Assembly: GCA_036009045.1 (NCBI GenBank) | Contig: DASYML010000035.1 | Coordinates: forward strand, 7,993 to 71,992 | Origin: DASYML01 sp036009045 | GTDB lineage: Bacteria > Acidobacteriota > Blastocatellia > Pyrinomonadales > Pyrinomonadaceae | Direction of reading: 5' to 3' | Length of the DNA: 64,000 nt | Part shown: piece by piece, positions 26,304-35,482 of the stretch | Layout of the letters: each line of letters opens with the position of its first letter | How positions within the stretch are numbered: position 1 is the stretch's first letter | The notes under the pieces: model-generated | Database searches by the model: none | Seen by the model: only the letters and a program-made list of their open reading frames with translations | Told to the model about the DNA's origin: nothing | Position numbers and translations under genes: made by a program

Positions 26304-26695
26304 CTTTAGCGTTGCCCCGCGACAGCATCACAGGATGAAAGCCCGTTCCCCCAAAAGAGCCGCCACCCGAATTGATGAAAGCGAGTTGAAGCCTCCCCCA
26401 AAGCTTTGCGCCCGCCGCTGTCTCAAGAGCCTGACCCGATTTTACCCTTATGTACCCTTCTTTATCTTAACCGCGCATCTCTATTGCAACGTGTGTACCA
26501 CTCTCAACAACATTCGCCCGCGCAAGTTGGGATCATCTCTCGAACCCTTAAAAAAACGGCGATTCAACGGCTACTCATGTGCCCATGAGCAAAGGCATGC
26601 CAGCTTTCCTGGCCCACAAATTTTGCATCGCTTTTATACTTCGGCCCTGTACCACTGACTTATTATCGTGCGCGCCTCTCTCGCCTTCTTTAGTT
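26304..26695. other. Gap without a convincing gene, with repeated CCCCCAAA motifs
   Basis: The longest frame (148 codons across this gap) has no SD and a composition unlike neighbouring proteins. CCCCCAAA occurs at 26348-26355 and 26396-26403, and once more in the hairpin loop (26273-26280). See findings. Confidence 0.45.
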
Positions 26696-28357
26696 TCAAA
26701 CTTGCTCTGAGGCGGCGATGCGTCTTTTCTTGGTCGAGACGTTCTCAGCGATTAAGTGCGTCACGACGGGCGGCTCATCGCCGATGTGGAAAGACCTCGC
26801 GAAATCCTGTATCTCGCGGTCCGCATTGGTCACGCGCGCGTGCTGGCGCATGTGCTCGGCCCAGGACTCTACGAGGAAGGTCTCAAGATAACGACCCTCG
26901 TTCGCCTGGTCGTTGAAAAGCCCCCAGCGCATCGCGCCGTCCCTGCGGACGATACGCTTGACCCCGTCCATAGCCTTCCTGAATTCGTCCACACGCGCGG
27001 GGTCTATCTGGTACTCGACAGTGACCAACACCGGGCCATCTTCAGGATGCGGCTCTATGACGACGGTCGGTTCGGACCAGTGCAACGAAGGATTGAGGTC
27101 CAGAGCCTCTGAGGCCGCGAGCGGGTAACGCACAGCCGCCAGGAGACCCGCCAGCATCGCCAGCACCGCGCAGAGGAGCGCCCTCGGAATGCCCAGTCGC
27201 GTCGCCACCGCTCCCCAGAGAGCGCTGCCGATTGCCATCCCGCCGAAGAAGACCAGCAGGTAAATCGCCAGCGCACGCGCGCGCACCCACGCCGGGACCA
27301 CCGTCTGGACTGAGATGTTAAAGCTCGACATCAAGGCCATCCAGGCGATGCCGCCCAGAACCATCGCCAACGCCAGCAACGACAGGACACGCACATACGC
27401 GAGCGTCAGTGTCACCCCCGCGAAAAGCACCGTCCCGCACACGACCAGCAGGTTGAGAGACATGCTGCGCCGGATGAGCGGCAGGATGAACGCGGCGAGG
27501 ACCGCGCCCGCGCCGAGGCCGCCCAGCAAGACACCGTATGCGACCGCGCTTAATCCGAGTTCCCTGCGCGCGATGAGCGGCAGCATGGCCCACAGGGCGC
27601 TCGCGCAGACGACGAAGAGGCCCGTCCGCAGGAGCACCGTTCGCAGTTCCGGCGAATGCCTGACATAACGCAAACCCGCGCGCATCGCTCCCACCACGCG
27701 CTCCGTCGGCAACATGCTCTCGCTCGGCTCTCGTTGCCAACGATACAGGACCAGTATTATGCCCAGAAACGAAACGGCGTTGAGCATAAAGACTGCCCAT
27801 GAGCCTGCGAGCGCGACCACTATCCCGCCCAGCGCGGGACCCAGCGCGCGCGCGATGTTGAAGGCCACACTGTTGAGAGAGACCGCAGCCGCCAGTTCGC
27901 TGCGCGGGACTAATTCGGGGACGATGGCCTGCCACGCTGGCGCGTTGAGCGCCGCGCCGAGTCCGAGCGCGAACGTGAGCAGCAGGAGAGTCCATGCGCC
28001 CGTCAGCCCCGCCAGCGTCAACACCGCCAGCGCCACCGCCGCGATGAGCATCCACCCCTGCGTCATGAGCAGCAGCCAGCGACGGTCAACCACATCCGCC
28101 AGCGCCCCTGCGGGCAGCGCGAGCAGAAAGAGCGGAGTCATCTCCGCCGTCTGCATCAACGCCACCATCATCGGAGACGGCGCGATGGAGGTCATCAACC
28201 ATTCCGCGCCCACGTTCTGCATCCAGGTCCCTATGTTGGAGGCGACGGCTGCGATCCACAGCCACCGAAAGAGCGTGTTGCTCAAAGGACTCCACGCGGA
28301 GGAGCCTTGTGCGCGCCCGTCTTTTAAAGTTTTAGTTTCCACTCTTGATACAGCCAT
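26696..28357 (-). CDS. MFS exporter (MFS_3) with C-terminal monooxygenase-like domain
   Basis: 553 residues. About 12 transmembrane helices in residues 20-410 contain the MFS_3/enterobactin-exporter-like pattern (LFRWLWIAAVASNIGTWMQN at the start, AGALADVVDRRWLL). Residues from about 430 form a soluble ferredoxin-like domain (LVTVEYQIDPARVDEFRKAM and YLETFLVESWAEHMRQHAR), recognisable as the ABM-like domain carried by this exporter subfamily. It is likely to export a small molecule or drug. SD is AAGG with 7-nt spacing. The next gene upstream is separate. Confidence 0.88.
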   Translation of the reverse strand: MAVSRVETKTLKDGRAQGSSAWSPLSNTLFRWLWIAAVASNIGTWMQNVGAEWLMTSIAPSPMMVALMQTAEMTPLFLLALPAGALADVVDRRWLLLMTQGWMLIAAVALAVLTLAGLTGAWTLLLLTFALGLGAALNAPAWQAIVPELVPRSELAAAVSLNSVAFNIARALGPALGGIVVALAGSWAVFMLNAVSFLGIILVLYRWQREPSESMLPTERVVGAMRAGLRYVRHSPELRTVLLRTGLFVVCASALWAMLPLIARRELGLSAVAYGVLLGGLGAGAVLAAFILPLIRRSMSLNLLVVCGTVLFAGVTLTLAYVRVLSLLALAMVLGGIAWMALMSSFNISVQTVVPAWVRARALAIYLLVFFGGMAIGSALWGAVATRLGIPRALLCAVLAMLAGLLAAVRYPLAASEALDLNPSLHWSEPTVVIEPHPEDGPVLVTVEYQIDPARVDEFRKAMDGVKRIVRRDGAMRWGLFNDQANEGRYLETFLVESWAEHMRQHARVTNADREIQDFARSFHIGDEPPVVTHLIAENVSTKKRRIAASEQV

Positions 28358-28385
28358 GCGCTTGCCTTAGCAATTTAGAGTCCAC

Positions 28386-28488
28386 TTTAAAATTAGCCAC
28401 AGAGGAGTGAGATTGTAGGGCGGGGCTGGTCCCTGCCCCTACATTTCCTTCTTCTTGCTCTGTGACCTCTGTGGCTAAATTTTTTAAA
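28386..28488. repeat. Palindrome with a second palindrome nested in its loop
   Basis: Outer arms TTTAAAATTAGCCACAGAGG and CCTCTGTGGCTAAATTTTTTAAA belong to the CACAGAG group. The loop contains an independent palindrome, TGTAGGGCGGGGC...CCCTGCCCCTACA (28415-28444). It lies between the two MFS genes. Confidence 0.85.
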
Positions 28489-28496
28489 TGGTCCTT

Positions 28497-29717
28497 TTAT
28501 TCCGGTATCTCCGCGCCAAAGGTAATCCCGCGCCGCTCGCGTCCGAGACCGGCGACGATGGCGGCCAGAGAGAAGACTATCAACGCCGTCAGCGCCATTG
28601 ATTTGGCATAGCTCGTATACGATGCGAAGACGGCTTCTATATAAGCCACGCTCCCCGCGATGAGCACGCCGCACTGGTAGGCGAAGCCCGGCAAAAATCC
28701 CCTCACCGAATCGGGCGACAATTCAGTGATGTGCGCGGGTATTACTCCCCACGCTCCCTGGACCATAAATTGTAAGAGGAACGCGCCCGTTATCAGCAGG
28801 CCCAGCGAAGGCGCAAAGGCCCACAATGGAATCACCAGTATCGCGCAGATGAAGGCCAGCATCATCGCGCGCCTGCGGCCCCAACGATCCGACAGCAGCC
28901 CGAACAAGAGGCCTCCCGTAATCGCTCCGACCATCGAGAAGGCGGTCAAAGCGGCGCGCTTCTGCGGACTGAATCCCCAGTCGCGTTCAAGAAACGTCGG
29001 GTACATATCCTGCGTGCCATGCGAGGCGAAGTTCATCATCGCCATCAACAGCGTGAGGTAGAGCAGTGTCTTCCAGTTGGAGACGATGCCGCGTCCCAAT
29101 TCGCTCCAACTCTCGTGCTTCGTCTTCTCCCACACTTCGGATTCCTTGACGCCGTAGCGTATGAAGAGGACCAGCAAGGCGGGCAATCCGCCTATGAAAA
29201 AAAGCGGTCGCCAGCCCCAACGCGGAAAGACGAAAAAATAACAGACCGCCGCGAGCAGGTATCCGACCGCGTAGCCCTCCTGAAGCAGACCTGAGAGCAC
29301 GCCGCGCAACTTCGGCGGCACTTTCTCCATCGCCAGCGAAGCGCCCACGCCCCACTCGCCGCCCATCCCTATCCCGAACAACGCGCGCAGGATGAGAAAC
29401 GTCGTATAGTTCGGCGCGAAGCCTGAGAGCACTTCGACGACGGAGTAAAAGACCAGGTCAATCATCAAGGGCAGCCTGCGCCCGTAACGATCCGCCAGCA
29501 ACCCGAAGATGAACGCGCCGACCGGCCTGAACGCCAGCGTCACCGCGATGGTGAACGCAACCTCCGCGTCCGTCTTATGAAACTCCCGCGCGATGGCCGT
29601 CAGCGTAAAGACCACCAGAAAAAAGTCGAACGCATCCAGCGTCCAGCCTAGAAACCCTGCGGTCAACGCCGCACGATGATCGCTCTTAGCGGGCGGATTC
29701 ATATTCCTCTGGTCCAT
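28497..29717 (-). CDS. MFS carboxylate/sialate-type transporter
   Basis: 406 residues and about 12 transmembrane helices. It has GWTLDAFDFFLVVFTLTAI in helix 1, the loop signature LADRYGRRLPLMIDL after helix 2, GMGGEWGVGASLAME, and LLSDRWGRRRAMML after helix 8. This is the pattern of the H+-symport carriers for aromatic acids, lactate or sialic acid, and the substrate cannot be fixed. The first ATG (29717) has no SD; an ATG five codons later has GAGG 3 nt before it. It lies downstream of the aminotransferase (gap 45 nt), so an amino/keto-acid substrate is a reasonable guess. Confidence 0.88.
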   Translation of the reverse strand: MDQRNMNPPAKSDHRAALTAGFLGWTLDAFDFFLVVFTLTAIAREFHKTDAEVAFTIAVTLAFRPVGAFIFGLLADRYGRRLPLMIDLVFYSVVEVLSGFAPNYTTFLILRALFGIGMGGEWGVGASLAMEKVPPKLRGVLSGLLQEGYAVGYLLAAVCYFFVFPRWGWRPLFFIGGLPALLVLFIRYGVKESEVWEKTKHESWSELGRGIVSNWKTLLYLTLLMAMMNFASHGTQDMYPTFLERDWGFSPQKRAALTAFSMVGAITGGLLFGLLSDRWGRRRAMMLAFICAILVIPLWAFAPSLGLLITGAFLLQFMVQGAWGVIPAHITELSPDSVRGFLPGFAYQCGVLIAGSVAYIEAVFASYTSYAKSMALTALIVFSLAAIVAGLGRERRGITFGAEIPE

Positions 29718-29762
29718 TAAAGATTATCCGTTCTCGTCTCCAGGCAGGAACAAGCTCTGCCC

Positions 29763-30866
29763 TCACAAATTTCGCAACTCATCCAGCGCCAGTCCCAATC
29801 TATGCAAACCTTCTTCAACGCTCGCCGTCTCGCCACCGATGCCGATGCGGAAATGTTGCGGCATCTCGAAGAACCTGCCGGGCACAACGGATGTCTCGTA
29901 CTTCTGGACCAGCAAAGCGCATAACGCATCAACGCTTCCCTCTCTCAAGAGAGGAAACGCGACCGTCCCGTGTTCGTACCGCGCGACCGACAGTTCATGC
30001 CTTGAATCGAAAAAGGAATTGAGCAACGCGCCGTTCGTTTCCAGCACTCCACGCGCGTGCGCCTCGATGCCGGATAATTGGTCCAGCGCGAGGCAACTCA
30101 AAAGCTCCGCCGCGTGCGCGGGGATGACTCCGAAGAGGTCTGCGAGCCGCCATATCTTCTGCGCCAGTTCGGGCGGGGCCAGAATCCACCCGCAGCGCAA
30201 TCCGCTCAAACCGTAAACTTTCGTCAGGCTGCTCGTGCAGATAAATTCCTGGCCCAGATGAAAGGCGGAGCGCGGCGCACTCTCGAACATCGCATCGAGA
30301 TAAACTTCGTCAACGAGCACGCGCGCCCCTACCTCTCGCGCCATCTCTCCGACACGTCTGAGCGTCAACTCGTCCGCGTAAGCGCTGCTCGGATTATGCA
30401 AATTCGTCAGGACGACGAGCCGCGTGCGCGAAGTTATCTCTTTTGAGATTTCATCCGGGTCCAGGCGAAAATTCTCTTCAAAACGGCGCGTGAATCTCTT
30501 GACGGACGCGCCCAGATATTGCGCCGTGCTGCGGATGAGTTCGTAGGTGGGATATTCGATTAAGACTTCGTCGCCCGGTTCGATGATGGCGGCCATCGCC
30601 AGGTGATTCGCCATAGAGGTTCCGGTCGCGGCGACGACTGAAGACGTGTTCACAGCCAGCTTGTCTGCCAGTCTCTTTTGCAGCGGCTCGTAGCCGTAAT
30701 AACTCTGCCCGCTCAATTCCAAATCTTCCAGCTTTAAAGAGAGCCGCGCCAGCGGAAAATTCGCCAGCCCGCTCGACGCCAGATTAAAGCGTGCCTGCGA
30801 GCGCGTCTTGGCCCACAACATGTACTCGGAACTCATCACGCGCGCAACGCGCAAAGCTTCACTCAT
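29763..30866 (-). CDS. PLP-dependent aminotransferase, class I/II (AspC/Ala type)
   Basis: 367 residues, fold-type I. It has NLASSGLANFPL at the start, Asn in VVLTNLHNPSSA, Asp in VLVDEVYLDAMF, the PLP-binding Lys in TSSLTKVYGLSGLRCGW, and the Arg region near RIGIG. The start is the ATG at 30866 with GGAGG 4 nt upstream; it overlaps the end of the permease gene by 8 nt (ATGAGTGA), which strongly suggests translational coupling. It probably transaminates an amino acid imported by the permease. Substrate unknown. Confidence 0.92.
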   Translation of the reverse strand: MSEALRVARVMSSEYMLWAKTRSQARFNLASSGLANFPLARLSLKLEDLELSGQSYYGYEPLQKRLADKLAVNTSSVVAATGTSMANHLAMAAIIEPGDEVLIEYPTYELIRSTAQYLGASVKRFTRRFEENFRLDPDEISKEITSRTRLVVLTNLHNPSSAYADELTLRRVGEMAREVGARVLVDEVYLDAMFESAPRSAFHLGQEFICTSSLTKVYGLSGLRCGWILAPPELAQKIWRLADLFGVIPAHAAELLSCLALDQLSGIEAHARGVLETNGALLNSFFDSRHELSVARYEHGTVAFPLLREGSVDALCALLVQKYETSVVPGRFFEMPQHFRIGIGGETASVEEGLHRLGLALDELRNL

Positions 30867-32298
30867 GACGCCTCCACCAACGCCAGAAAAAATAGACGGG
30901 AATCCCCGCCACCACAATCAAGAGCCCGATGGCGCTATTGGCCGGAGACTTGTTAATCGTGCTGACGACTATCAACGCGCACGCCAGCACGAACAACGCC
31001 GTCGTCACAGGATGGCCCGGCACGCTGTAACCCACATCTTCGGTCTCAACGCTTGTCTCATCGTTCGCCTCTTGCGCGCGATGACGAAAGACGAAGATGG
31101 AGGCAGCCGTCAGTCCGAACCAGATGAAGTCAACCGAGACCACGTAGTTGAGTATCTGTTCGTACTTGCCTGAGCGGGCGATGATGATTGCGAGCAAGCC
31201 TTGCAGCGCAATCGCCAGCACGGGCACGCGCGTGCGCGGGTCCAGCCACGCGACCCTCTTAAAGAAGAGTCCATCCTCTGCCATCGCGTAATAGACGCGC
31301 GGCGCGGTCAACATTCCCTGGCTCAAAAATCCTAGCGTCGAGATGGCTATGCCGACGGCGATGAGCGCAGCCCCGCGCTCTCCGAAGGCTTTACGCATGA
31401 CGGAAGAGGCGGGAGTCGTCGTCACCGCTAAACCGTCCGGTCCAAGCGCGTAGAGACAGACGAAGTTGACGGCCATGTAAAGGAGTATGACGCCCATCAC
31501 GCCTATGAGCAGACCGCGCGCCAGGTCTCTGCGCGGGTCCCTCATCTCGCCCGCGACGAAACTCGCCGTCTGCCATCCGCCGTAAGCGAACATCACTGGC
31601 GTCATCGCCGCTCCCATCGCCGTCAGCAGGCCCAACGAAACGGGACGGTCGAGCGGCGGCGCTTGAAACGTGCTCGCTGGACCAGAAATGAAGAACAGCC
31701 CGCAGACGATGAGCGCTGCAATCGCCAGAATCTTCAGGACCATGAGCAGATTTTGCATACTGCTCCCGGCGCGCACGCCGAGGCAGTTGATGACGGTTAA
31801 GAGGCCCAGCGCGAGGACCGCGACGAGCCATTCCGCGACGGGCGCGCGTGTGATTTCCAGGAAGTAACGAGAGAAGGTGACGGCGACCGCAGCCATCCCG
31901 CCCGTCTGCGTCACGAGCAGTAAGGCCCAGCCATAGATGAACGCGATTGACGGGTGATAAGCCTCGCGCAGGTAAGCATACTGCCCGCCGACGTGCGGAC
32001 GCCGCGCCGCGAGTTCCGCGTAGATGAACGCGCCCGCCAGCGCGATGAGACCGCCGAGCAGCCACGCACCCAGAATCATGAAAGGGCTATGAACCTGCCT
32101 GGCGACGACATAGGGGTTGATGAAGATGCCGCTTCCGATGATGCCGCCCATGACGATCATCGTCGCGTCGAATAATCCCAGGCGGCGAGCGAGTCCCGTC
32201 GCAACGAGCGCGCCCCGCGCTTCGCCCCGCTCAACAATTTTCGGTCCATTCGTCAACGGCTCTTTACCTTGTTTGATAGAGGAGCATAAGATAGTCAC
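30859..32298 (-). CDS. Amino acid permease, APC superfamily (LAT/SteT-like)
   Basis: 479 residues with about 12 transmembrane helices. Helix 1 carries IVMGGIIGSGIFINPY (substrate-binding G-S-G), helix 6 TPVMFAYGGWQTASFVAGEM, and further on FLSQGMLTAPRVYYAMAEDG. This fits amino-acid exchangers of the LAT/SteT type. The listed start is a GTG; a TTG 45 nt further inside (LTNGPKI) is a possible alternative. It is co-transcribed with the overlapping aminotransferase. Confidence 0.93.
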   Translation of the reverse strand: MTILCSSIKQGKEPLTNGPKIVERGEARGALVATGLARRLGLFDATMIVMGGIIGSGIFINPYVVARQVHSPFMILGAWLLGGLIALAGAFIYAELAARRPHVGGQYAYLREAYHPSIAFIYGWALLLVTQTGGMAAVAVTFSRYFLEITRAPVAEWLVAVLALGLLTVINCLGVRAGSSMQNLLMVLKILAIAALIVCGLFFISGPASTFQAPPLDRPVSLGLLTAMGAAMTPVMFAYGGWQTASFVAGEMRDPRRDLARGLLIGVMGVILLYMAVNFVCLYALGPDGLAVTTTPASSVMRKAFGERGAALIAVGIAISTLGFLSQGMLTAPRVYYAMAEDGLFFKRVAWLDPRTRVPVLAIALQGLLAIIIARSGKYEQILNYVVSVDFIWFGLTAASIFVFRHRAQEANDETSVETEDVGYSVPGHPVTTALFVLACALIVVSTINKSPANSAIGLLIVVAGIPVYFFWRWWRRHE

Positions 32299-32340
32299 TC
32301 ATCGCACGAATGTCCAGACAGTTGCAAAGACTCAACTCGC

Positions 32341-32369
32341 TTGACGCACTGCGCACGCCGTGCTAGTTT
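32341..32369 (+). promoter_or_regulatory. Possible promoter of the gcv operon
   Basis: TTGACG (32341-32346), 17-nt spacer, TAGTTT (32364-32369). The -10 box is weak. It lies about 68 nt before the gcvT start. A small CACC-GAAA-GGTG hairpin (32411-32422) sits near the SD. Confidence 0.35.
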
Positions 32370-32436
32370 GCCGTTTCAATCATGTTATGACTAGCGAGCC
32401 TTTATTAGCTCACCGAAAGGTGTGTAGGAGACGCAC

Positions 32437-33552
32437 TTGACTTCACCTGCGCTGAAGCAGACGCCGCTCAATGCGATGCACCGCCGCCAGGGCGGGAAGA
32501 TGGTTGATTTCGGCGGCTGGGATATGCCCGTCCAGTATCCCGCCGGGACGGTCGAAGAACACCTCCGCACACGAAAGCGCGCGGGCCTCTTCGATGTCTC
32601 CCACATGGGGGAGATTGACGTGCGCGGCGTGGACGCGACTCCCTTCGTCAATCGCATCACATCCAACGACGCCTCGAAACTGGTGGACGGGCAGGCGCAG
32701 TATTCGGCCCTGACAACGCCCGAAGGCACTGTCGTTGACGACCTCCTCGTGTATCGCTTCGCGCAGGACCATTTATTGCTCGTCGTCAATGCCTCCACGA
32801 CCGAGAAAGACTGGGAATGGATTGCCTCTCATCAAGAGAGCGAGGATGTCAAACTCTCGAACGTGAGCGCGCAGTATTGCCAGCTTGCACTGCAAGGCCC
32901 GGATGCGCTCGGTATCTTGCAGACCTTGACGGACGTGCCGCTCGCGCAGATTAAGTACTACCATTTCCGAGAGGGGACGGTTGACGGCGTGCCATCCATC
33001 ATCTCGCGCACGGGCTACACCGGCGAAGACGGCTTTGAAGTTTACGCCGCGCCGGACAGGGCGGAGCAACTCTGGAATAAGATGCTTGAGGCGGGCGGCT
33101 ATGGCACGGATGAAGGCGTCCTGCCCTGCGGGCTGGCGGCGCGCAATACCTTGAGGCTCGAATCAGCGATGGCGCTCTACGGCCACGAGATAGACGACAC
33201 GACCACGCTGCTCGAAGCCAACCTGGGCTGGATTTGCAAGCTGAATAAAGGCGAATTTACGGGGCGCGAGGCGCTGGCGAAACAGAAGGAAGAGGGCGTC
33301 AAGCGCAAGCTGGTCGGCTTTGAAGTGACGGAGCGTGGCATCGCGCGCGACGGCCAGGATATTTTGATTAACGGAGAGCGTGCGGGCCGCGTCACTTCCG
33401 GCAGCCCCGCGCCGTTTCTCAAGAAGAACATCGGCCTCGCCTACGTCCCCGTCGAGTTTGCGAAGGTGGACCAGGAATTACAGATTGAAGTGCGTGGCCG
33501 CCCCGTCGGCGCGAAAGTTGTGCCCACGCCTTTTTATAAAAGAGCAAAATAG
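32437..33552 (+). CDS. gcvT: Glycine cleavage system T protein (aminomethyltransferase)
   Basis: 371 residues. It transfers the methylene carbon from the aminomethyl-lipoyl group of GcvH to tetrahydrofolate, releasing ammonia. It shows MVDFGGWDMPVQYP, GLFDVSHMGEIDV, YCQLALQGPDAL, SRTGYTGEDGFEVYA, LPCGLAARNTLRLE (folate site) and C-terminal SGSPAPFLKKNIGLAYVP. The start is a TTG with AGGAG 6 nt upstream and family-typical TSPALKQTPL. First gene of gcvT-gcvH-gcvPA-gcvPB. The stop codon touches a 28-bp perfect hairpin. Confidence 0.97.
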   Translation: MTSPALKQTPLNAMHRRQGGKMVDFGGWDMPVQYPAGTVEEHLRTRKRAGLFDVSHMGEIDVRGVDATPFVNRITSNDASKLVDGQAQYSALTTPEGTVVDDLLVYRFAQDHLLLVVNASTTEKDWEWIASHQESEDVKLSNVSAQYCQLALQGPDALGILQTLTDVPLAQIKYYHFREGTVDGVPSIISRTGYTGEDGFEVYAAPDRAEQLWNKMLEAGGYGTDEGVLPCGLAARNTLRLESAMALYGHEIDDTTTLLEANLGWICKLNKGEFTGREALAKQKEEGVKRKLVGFEVTERGIARDGQDILINGERAGRVTSGSPAPFLKKNIGLAYVPVEFAKVDQELQIEVRGRPVGAKVVPTPFYKRAK

Positions 33553-33630
33553 TTTTCAGTTTTGAGTTTCCAGCTTTCAGAAAAAGGCGAGTTGATTTTT
33601 CCGAAAGCTGGAAACTCAAAACTGAAAACT
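33551..33630. repeat. Perfect 28-bp inverted repeat between gcvT and gcvH
   Basis: The arms 33551-33578 and 33603-33630 are exact complements (AGTTTTCAGTTTTGAGTTTC...). The left arm starts in the gcvT stop codon, and the gcvH SD begins immediately after the right arm. Confidence 0.95.
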
Positions 33631-33642
33631 GAGGAGAACATA

Positions 33643-34041
33643 ATGGCGAACGTCCCGGAGAATTTACATTACAGTAAGGACCACGAATGGGTGAGCGTCG
33701 AGGGTGACATAGCCACCATCGGCATCACGGACCACGCGCAGGATTCGCTCGGCGATGTGGTCTATGTCGAACTGCCGAAGGTCGGTGAGACCTTTTCTGC
33801 CGATGATGTGATAGGCATCGTCGAATCCGTCAAAGCGACTTCGGAGATTTACACGCCCCTCTCTGGCGAGGTGGTCGAAGTCAACGAACTGCTGCACGAT
33901 GAGGACAACACTCCTCTGGTCAATACGGACCCTTACGGCAAGGCGTGGATGATTCGCCTGCGCCTGGAAAAGCCTGGCGAAGTGGACAGCATGCTGACCG
34001 CCGCCGAATATGAAGACTTTACGAAACCGGAGCCAGAATAG
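33643..34041 (+). CDS. gcvH: Glycine cleavage system H protein
   Basis: 132 residues. It shuttles the aminomethyl group on its lipoyl arm among P, T and L proteins. It has HYSKDHEWVSVEG, GITDHAQDSLGDVVYVELP, the lipoyl-lysine site VESVKATSEIYTP, and NTDPYGKAWMIRL. SD GAGGAG lies 6 nt before the ATG. The short segment upstream in frame is translated from the inverted repeat and is not part of the gene. gcvPA starts 3 nt after its stop. Confidence 0.97.
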   Translation: MANVPENLHYSKDHEWVSVEGDIATIGITDHAQDSLGDVVYVELPKVGETFSADDVIGIVESVKATSEIYTPLSGEVVEVNELLHDEDNTPLVNTDPYGKAWMIRLRLEKPGEVDSMLTAAEYEDFTKPEPE

Positions 34042-34044
34042 AAG

Positions 34045-35394
34045 TTGCGTTACATCCCAAACTCGCCAGAGGAACGCGCCGAGATGCTCAAAAGGGTGGG
34101 CCTCAACTCGGCGGCAGAACTCTTCGACTCGATACCGGCGAAACTACAGCTTGGCGATCATCTCAAAGTGCCTGCGGCAGTTTCCGAGATTGAATTGCTC
34201 GCCACGTTTGAAGCGATGGCCGCGCGCAACCACGCCGCGCGCCGTCCCAACTTTCTGGGCGCTGGCGCATACGCCCATTATTCGCCGACGATTGTGGACC
34301 ATCTCATCCAGCGTTCCGAATTCTTCACGGCCTACACGCCTTACCAGCCGGAAATCTCGCAGGGCACGCTGCAAGTCATCTTTGAATTTCAAACGCTGGT
34401 CTGCCAACTGACCGGGATGGACGTTGCCAACGCTTCGATGTACGACGGCTCGACAGCGCTCGCGGAGGCCGTGCTGATGGCCGAACGCGTCACGCGCCGC
34501 AGCAAGGTCGCCGTCTCAAATGCGGTCCACCCTGAATTTCTGGAAGTCGCCAACACCTACGTCCAGCACGCCGGGGTTGAGTTGGAGCATCTGGACTTTG
34601 ACGGCGAGACGGGACAGACCAGCGCGGAAGCTCTCGCGGCGCTCGATGAGCAGACCGCCGCGCTCGTCATCCAGTCGCCAAACTTCTTCGGTTGCATAGA
34701 GGACGTGCGCGCCCTGGCCGAACGCGCGCACAGCGTCGGCGCGTTGCTCATCGTCTGCGTGACGGAATCAATCTCGCTCGGACTCCTGCGCTCGCCCGGC
34801 TCATGCGGCGCGGACATCGTCGTTGCGGAGGGGCAATCTTTCGGCGTGCCTCTATCATATGGTGGTCCATATCTGGGCCTCTTTGCGACGCGCGATAAGT
34901 ATGCGCGGCAGATGCCGGGCCGTCTCGTCGGAGAGGCCGTTGACAAACAGGGGCGACGCGGCTTCGTCCTCACGCTCGCCACGCGCGAGCAGCACATACG
35001 CCGCGAGAAAGCCACTTCCAACATCTGCACCAACGAAGGACTCATCGCGCTCGCGGCGACGATTTATTTAGAGACGATGGGACCGCGCGGGATGCGTGAG
35101 GTGGCCCAACAATGCGCGCAGAAGGCCGCCTACACCGCGCGCCGCATCAACGAGCTCGAAGGCTTCTCAACGCCCTTCAGCGCGCCTTGCTTCAACGAAT
35201 TTGTCGTCCGCGCGCCGGTCCAGGCTGCGGAACTCTTATCGCGTCTCGCCGCAGAGAAGAGCATCACGGGCGGCCTCGCGCTCTCGCGTTACTATGCGGA
35301 ACGCCCCAACGATTTCCTCGTCTGCGTCACGGAAACAAACTCGCGCGCAGAGATAGACGCGCTCATTGAGGGACTGAAGGATTTAACCATTTAA
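34045..35394 (+). CDS. gcvPA: Glycine dehydrogenase (decarboxylating) subunit 1
   Basis: 449 residues corresponding to the N-terminal half of P protein. It starts RYIPNSPEERAEML, followed by FLGAGAYAHYSP, YTPYQPEISQGTLQ, MDVANASMYDGSTALAEA, and AEGQSFGVPLSYGGPYLG. The alpha2beta2 P protein decarboxylates glycine and transfers the aminomethyl group to GcvH; this half lacks the PLP lysine. The start is a TTG 3 nt after the gcvH stop. A 30-bp perfect hairpin separates it from gcvPB. Confidence 0.96.
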   Translation: MRYIPNSPEERAEMLKRVGLNSAAELFDSIPAKLQLGDHLKVPAAVSEIELLATFEAMAARNHAARRPNFLGAGAYAHYSPTIVDHLIQRSEFFTAYTPYQPEISQGTLQVIFEFQTLVCQLTGMDVANASMYDGSTALAEAVLMAERVTRRSKVAVSNAVHPEFLEVANTYVQHAGVELEHLDFDGETGQTSAEALAALDEQTAALVIQSPNFFGCIEDVRALAERAHSVGALLIVCVTESISLGLLRSPGSCGADIVVAEGQSFGVPLSYGGPYLGLFATRDKYARQMPGRLVGEAVDKQGRRGFVLTLATREQHIRREKATSNICTNEGLIALAATIYLETMGPRGMREVAQQCAQKAAYTARRINELEGFSTPFSAPCFNEFVVRAPVQAAELLSRLAAEKSITGGLALSRYYAERPNDFLVCVTETNSRAEIDALIEGLKDLTI

Positions 35395-35400
35395 GCATTG

Positions 35401-35474
35401 ATTCATTGACTCATCGGCTCATTGATTCATTTATTAATGGGCCAATGAATCAATGAGCCGATGAGTCAATGAAT
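35401..35474. repeat. Perfect 30-bp inverted repeat between gcvPA and gcvPB
   Basis: Arms 35401-35430 and 35445-35474 are exact complements, built from the phrase ATTCATTGACTCAT. The element starts 6 nt after the gcvPA stop and ends 8 nt before the gcvPB ATG, where only a weak SD can be seen. Confidence 0.95.
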
Positions 35475-35482
35475 TAATCGAG

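Noticed and set aside
26212..26658. 148-codon ORF downstream of the DUF4214 remnant
   Set aside because: It spans a perfect 12-bp hairpin, has no SD and no domain, and its composition is unlike the neighbours.
32299..32436. Glycine riboswitch before gcvT
   Set aside because: Only a small CACC-GAAA-GGTG hairpin is present. The tandem aptamer cores and conserved loops of the glycine riboswitch are not seen in this 138-nt gap.
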